DNA of 7,173 nt from an uncultured Collinsella sp. (GTDB lineage: Bacteria; Actinomycetota; Coriobacteriia; Coriobacteriales; Coriobacteriaceae), in the NCBI GenBank assembly GCA_902494935.1, contig CABUVH010000102.1:1-7173 (forward strand), in the 5' to 3' direction. Made by a program: the position numbers and the translations under genes. A model generated the notes under the pieces. That model worked only from the letters and a program-made list of their open reading frames with translations, was not told the origin of the DNA and did no database searches. How positions within the stretch are numbered: position 1 is the stretch's first letter; each line of letters opens with the position of its first letter. Below, piece by piece: positions 5,190 through 7,173 of the stretch.

Positions 5190-6462
5190 GAATGCCCACG
5201 TCGTCGACCCGTCCGTCGAGCTTGACGGTGTCGTTGACGTCCTGATTGACGGCGATAAGATCGCCGAGGTCGGCGAGAATCTCGCCGTCGAGGGAGCCGA
5301 GGTCCGCGACCTTTCCGGCAAGTATCTCGTCCCCGGCCTGGTGGATATGCACGTTCACCTTCGTGAGCCCGGCTACGAGGTCAAAGAGGACATCGAGAGC
5401 GGCACCCGCGCTGCTGCCAAGGGCGGCTTTACCGGCGTGTGCGCCATGCCCAACACCGATCCCGTCACCGATAACGGCACCGTCGTGGAGTTCGTCAAGT
5501 CCCGTGCTGCCGAGGTCGGTCACTGCCGCGTCTATCCGTCGGGCGCCATGACCCGCGGTCTTAAGGGCGAGGCCATGTCCGAGATGGGTGATATGGTCGC
5601 CCACGGCGCCGTCGCCTTCACCGACGACGGTCGCGGCGTGCAGGGCGCGGGCATGCTCCGTCGCTGCATGGACTACGGCAAGATGTTCGGCAAGGTCTTT
5701 ATGAGCCACTGCCAGGACGAGGACCTGGTCGGCCACGGCCAGATCAACGAGGGCAAGGTCTCGACCCGTCTGGCTCTCGAGGGCTGGCCGGCTGCCGGCG
5801 AGGAGCTCCAGATCGCTCGCGACATCGAGATCGCCAAGCTGACCGGCGCCAAGCTGCACATTCAGCACATCTCCACCGCCCATGGCCTGGAGATCGTGCG
5901 TGCCGGTAAGGCCGCTGGTGTTCAGGTTACCTGCGAGGCCACTCCGCACCACATGTTCCTGACCGAGAACGACCTGGACGAGACCTACAACACCTCGCTC
6001 AAGGTCAACCCGCCGCTACGCACCGACGAGGACGCCGAGGCCATCCGTCAGGGCGTCATCGACGGCACCGTCGACGCTATCGTCACCGATCACGCTCCCC
6101 ACACCCCGTGGGAGAAGGCGCGCGAGTTCGAGCTTGCGCCCTTTGGCATGATCGGCCTCGAGACCTCGCTGTCGCTCGTACTCACCGAGCTGGTCAACAC
6201 GGGCAAGATGAGTATGGGCCGCATGGTCGAGCTCATGGCCATCAAGCCGCGTGAGATCCTGGGCCTCGACCAGGTTCAGGTCAAGGCGGGCTCCGTTGCC
6301 GACCTGACCGTGTTCGACACGTCCGCCACCTGGACGGTCGGCGAGGATGGATACGAGTCGCGTGCCGAGAACTCCGGTTTTGCCGGCCGCACGCTCACTG
6401 GTCGTGCCACCGATGTGTTTGTCGGCGGTAAGCAGACGCTCGCCGACGGCTGCATCTGCTAG
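5173..6462 (+). CDS. pyrC: Dihydroorotase, class I
   Basis: PyrC is a zinc amidohydrolase that cyclises carbamoyl aspartate to dihydroorotate. It has 429 residues, typical of class I enzymes (about 425-430). Residue landmarks are the metal site H60-x-H62 followed by LREPG (63-67), MPNTDP (92-97), D152 in FTDDG, H179 in MSHC, H232 in QHIS, ATPHHMFL (256-263) and the catalytic aspartate D306 in TDHAPH. All expected metal and catalytic positions are present. The frame is open further upstream, to 5017, but that part is out of frame inside pyrB. The ATG at 5173 has GGAGGT 7 nt before it and gives the family N-terminus, so it is the start. It overlaps the end of pyrB by 17 nt, indicating translational coupling. 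A 92-nt gap with two hairpins separates it from pyrK. Confidence 0.96.
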   Translation: MALLLKNAHVVDPSVELDGVVDVLIDGDKIAEVGENLAVEGAEVRDLSGKYLVPGLVDMHVHLREPGYEVKEDIESGTRAAAKGGFTGVCAMPNTDPVTDNGTVVEFVKSRAAEVGHCRVYPSGAMTRGLKGEAMSEMGDMVAHGAVAFTDDGRGVQGAGMLRRCMDYGKMFGKVFMSHCQDEDLVGHGQINEGKVSTRLALEGWPAAGEELQIARDIEIAKLTGAKLHIQHISTAHGLEIVRAGKAAGVQVTCEATPHHMFLTENDLDETYNTSLKVNPPLRTDEDAEAIRQGVIDGTVDAIVTDHAPHTPWEKAREFELAPFGMIGLETSLSLVLTELVNTGKMSMGRMVELMAIKPREILGLDQVQVKAGSVADLTVFDTSATWTVGEDGYESRAENSGFAGRTLTGRATDVFVGGKQTLADGCIC

Positions 6463-6482
6463 CATAGCCTTATCGCTTTTGT

Positions 6483-6520
6483 GCGCGGTGCCCTTGCGGT
6501 GCCGCGCTTTCTGTTCGTTT
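6483..6520 (+). terminator. Terminator-like hairpin between pyrC and pyrK
   Basis: GCGCGGTGCC (6483-6492) and GGTGCCGCGC (6498-6507) form a 10-bp GC-rich stem (two G-U pairs) with the loop CTTGC. It is followed by TTTCTGTTCGTTTT (6508-6521), an interrupted T-rich tract. It starts 21 nt after the pyrC stop and is inside the operon, so it probably terminates only partly or acts as an RNA processing or stability element. The broken T-tract argues against a fully efficient terminator. Confidence 0.45.
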
Positions 6521-6523
6521 TGA

Positions 6524-6539
6524 CCATGCAACCGCATGG
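6524..6539 (+). promoter_or_regulatory. Small hairpin upstream of the pyrK ribosome binding site
   Basis: CCATGC (6524-6529) and GCATGG (6534-6539) form a perfect 6-bp stem with the tetraloop AACC. The stem ends 6 nt before the GGAG (6546-6549) that serves pyrK. It may tune pyrK translation or simply follow from the first hairpin; no known motif is recognised. Confidence 0.3.
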
Positions 6540-6554
6540 GGGATTGGAGCGTCT

Positions 6555-7173
6555 ATGCCCACACCTTCCACTGCACGCATGCACGACTTTGAGGTCGTCT
6601 CGAACCGGGAGATTGCCGACGGCATCTTCTCGCTCGTCATCTCGGCCCCCAAGCTTGCAAGTGCGCTCAAGCCCGGTCAGTTTGTGAACATTGCCGTGCC
6701 CGGTGATGCGTCCTCGCTGCTTCGCGTGCCCCTGAGCTTCTATCGCGCCGACGCCCAGGCCGGCACCGTCGAGCTGTGGTACGCCGTCGTGGGCGACGAC
6801 ACCCGTCGTCTGTCGCAGATGGCCCCCGGTTCCACCTCTAATCTGCTGGGCCCCGGCGGACGCGGCTGGCTTGTGCCCGAGGGCACTAGGAAAGCGCTGC
6901 TCGTTGCGGGCGGCATCGGTGTTCCGCCCGTGCTGTGCCTTGCCGGTAAGCTTGCCGAGCAGGGTGTGGCCGTCGACGTGTGCCTGGGCTTTGGCACCGC
7001 GTCCAAGGCTGTGGGTATCGATGAGTTCCGCGCTCTGTGCGATACGGTCGACGTTTGCACCGACGACGGCTCGCTCGGCACGCACGGTTTTTGCACCGAT
7101 CCTGCCGCCGAGCTGCTCGGCGAGGGCGGCTACGACTACGTCGCCAGCTGCGGTCCCGCCGTCATGATGAAGA
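6555..7173 (+). CDS. pyrK: Dihydroorotate dehydrogenase electron transfer subunit PyrK (partial, 3' end missing)
   Basis: The visible 206 codons read as a ferredoxin-reductase-like flavoprotein. In class 1B dihydroorotate dehydrogenase PyrK carries FAD and a [2Fe-2S] cluster and passes electrons from the PyrD flavin to NAD+. Seen here are PGQFVNI (40-46), the FAD-binding LRVPLSF (56-62, variant of the usual RPxS), LLGPGGRGW (97-105), the nucleotide-binding AGGIGVPP (118-125), TDDGSLGTHG (169-178) and SCGPAVMM (198-205). The [2Fe-2S] cysteines normally lie after this last motif and are beyond the window. ATG at 6555 has GGAG 5 nt upstream; an alternative ATG is at codon 9. No stop occurs before the window end. 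Related oxidoreductase subunits share the fold, but the position after pyrBC supports PyrK, with pyrD expected next. Confidence 0.88.
   Translation, partial: MPTPSTARMHDFEVVSNREIADGIFSLVISAPKLASALKPGQFVNIAVPGDASSLLRVPLSFYRADAQAGTVELWYAVVGDDTRRLSQMAPGSTSNLLGPGGRGWLVPEGTRKALLVAGGIGVPPVLCLAGKLAEQGVAVDVCLGFGTASKAVGIDEFRALCDTVDVCTDDGSLGTHGFCTDPAAELLGEGGYDYVASCGPAVMMK

Noticed and set aside
4185..5321. 378-codon minus-strand open frame opposite pyrB and the start of pyrC
   Set aside because: Codon-aligned antisense shadow of pyrB with no domain signature and the same biased composition as the adhE mirror.
6481..6687. 68-codon frame overlapping the start of pyrK
   Set aside because: It reads through two hairpins and is in the wrong frame relative to pyrK, whose product is clearly homologous to electron-transfer subunits.

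Overview
The window is GC-rich bacterial DNA with dense, well-formed genes and Shine-Dalgarno sites. A 62-residue zinc-ribbon ribosomal protein L28, a bifunctional AdhE and a pyrR-pyrB-pyrC-pyrK run with a PyrR-type leader suggest a fermentative, high-GC Gram-positive. A gut actinobacterium of the Coriobacteriia (Collinsella-like) is my best guess. That placement is inference from gene content, codon style and a GGGGACAG-type palindromic repeat that I associate with such genomes; no rRNA or marker search was possible.

Layout. Positions 1-3288 are a minus-strand block. From right to left it holds rpmB with its promoter, a leader hairpin and a strong terminator; then a 54-bp imperfect palindrome; then the adhE control region, with an inverted pair of operator-like sites and an extended -10; then adhE, 882 codons; then a terminator hairpin at the window edge. 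Positions 3289-3472 are intergenic and contain nothing I can name. Positions 3473-7173 are a plus-strand block: a candidate promoter, a leader of about 150 nt with a PyrR-binding-loop-like stem-loop and an intrinsic terminator, then pyrR, pyrB, pyrC and the 5' part of pyrK, which runs off the window.

How the genes work together. PyrB and PyrC carry out steps 2 and 3 of de novo UMP synthesis (carbamoyl phosphate to carbamoyl aspartate to dihydroorotate). PyrK would be the electron-transfer subunit of an NAD-dependent dihydroorotate dehydrogenase for step 4, and its PyrD partner should lie just past the right edge. PyrR senses UMP and probably controls the transcript by attenuation in the leader. 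AdhE is functionally separate: it converts acetyl-CoA to ethanol and regenerates NAD+ during fermentation. rpmB encodes part of the large ribosomal subunit.

I see no new multi-gene defence or mobile system. The points worth a second look are in the non-coding DNA: the variant PyrR loop and its unusual overlap with the terminator, the paired TGAARCGTTTTA sites at adhE, the palindromic element, and two hairpins between pyrC and pyrK.
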